A DNA stretch of 26,952 nt, from positions 1 through 26,952 of the forward strand of contig LRSR01014238.1 of the NCBI GenBank assembly GCA_001579985.1, given 5' to 3'. Made by a program: the position numbers and the translations under genes. Shown in pieces: positions 26,778 through 26,952 of this stretch. The notes beneath the pieces were generated by a model. It was not told where the DNA came from. It worked only from the letters and a program-made list of their open reading frames with translations, and searched no databases. This stretch comes from Hypsibius dujardini (taxonomy: Eukaryota > Tardigrada > Eutardigrada > Parachela > Hypsibiidae). The first letter of the stretch is position 1. Every line of letters starts with the position of its first letter.

Positions 26778-26952
26778 GTCAGTATCTAAGACGTTATGAC
26801 AAATTTAGGAGATCTCTGTGCATCATTTTCCTTCCGTTTCACTGTTGACCCACCCTCTCCCCATCCAGGAGCTCGTTTAAGGTCCTTACAAGTTGGAATC
26901 AGGAACCCTATGGTAATGCCGGGGGGGGCGGGCAAAAGGGTGAGGGGGTGAG
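26778..26952. other. intron and right window edge, G-rich end
   Basis: The segment starts with the splice donor GTCAGT. A CCATCCAG acceptor-like site at about 26861-26868 is followed by GAGCTCGTTTAAGG, which soon stops and does not resemble the expected exon. The last 40 bases are G-rich, and GGGCAAAAGGG resembles the inner arm of the MITE at 2387-2561, so another element may begin here. Confidence 0.4.

Overview
The window is animal nuclear DNA. Genes are split by GT-AG introns of about 60-170 bp, secreted and membrane proteins dominate, and the intergenic space is full of microsatellites, minisatellites and short non-autonomous inverted-repeat transposons. An eclosion-hormone-type peptide, peritrophin-type chitin-binding mucins and a WAP-like relic together point to a moulting animal (Ecdysozoa). 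A panarthropod, possibly a tardigrade, fits best, but that placement is inference and no species is claimed.

Layout. 1-1727: gene-poor, with a 36-bp minisatellite. 1728-4360 (-): four-exon rhodopsin-family GPCR with divergent activation motifs. 4361-7241: MITE and foldback debris and a (CAGA)n tract. 7242-10043 (-): five-exon GT8 glycosyltransferase of the glucoside xylosyltransferase (GXYLT) type, whose metal- and donor-binding motifs appear lost. Two of its introns are almost entirely inverted-repeat transposons. 10044-12592: intergenic, with a 29-bp repeat, one GGGGCGGAGC-family element and a TA-flanked mariner-like element. 12593-13058 (+): three-exon eclosion-hormone-like precursor. 13059-16461: gene-free as far as I can see, with long degenerate TCCG and GGGTCC arrays. 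16462-21193 (+): eleven-exon, 1282-aa secreted mucin with two ChtBD2 (CBM14) domains separated by three Ser/Thr-rich repeat blocks of different period. 21194-23100: one unassigned ORF. 23101-23629 (-): WAP-like gene that looks decayed (no ATG, reading-frame shift). 23630-25926: hairpin-rich DNA and one possible small secreted peptide. 25927 to the right edge (+): a second ChtBD2 gene, cut by the window end.

How the genes may relate. The right half carries extracellular and cuticle-type products (chitin-binding mucins, a WAP relic) about 3.4 kb downstream of a hormone that in insects triggers ecdysis. Whether they are co-regulated cannot be told from sequence. The left half holds a receptor and a Golgi-type glycosyltransferase-like protein on the minus strand. 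The exon joins were assembled by hand from splice consensus, phase and family resemblance; every join in the four main models keeps the frame, which is the strongest internal support.
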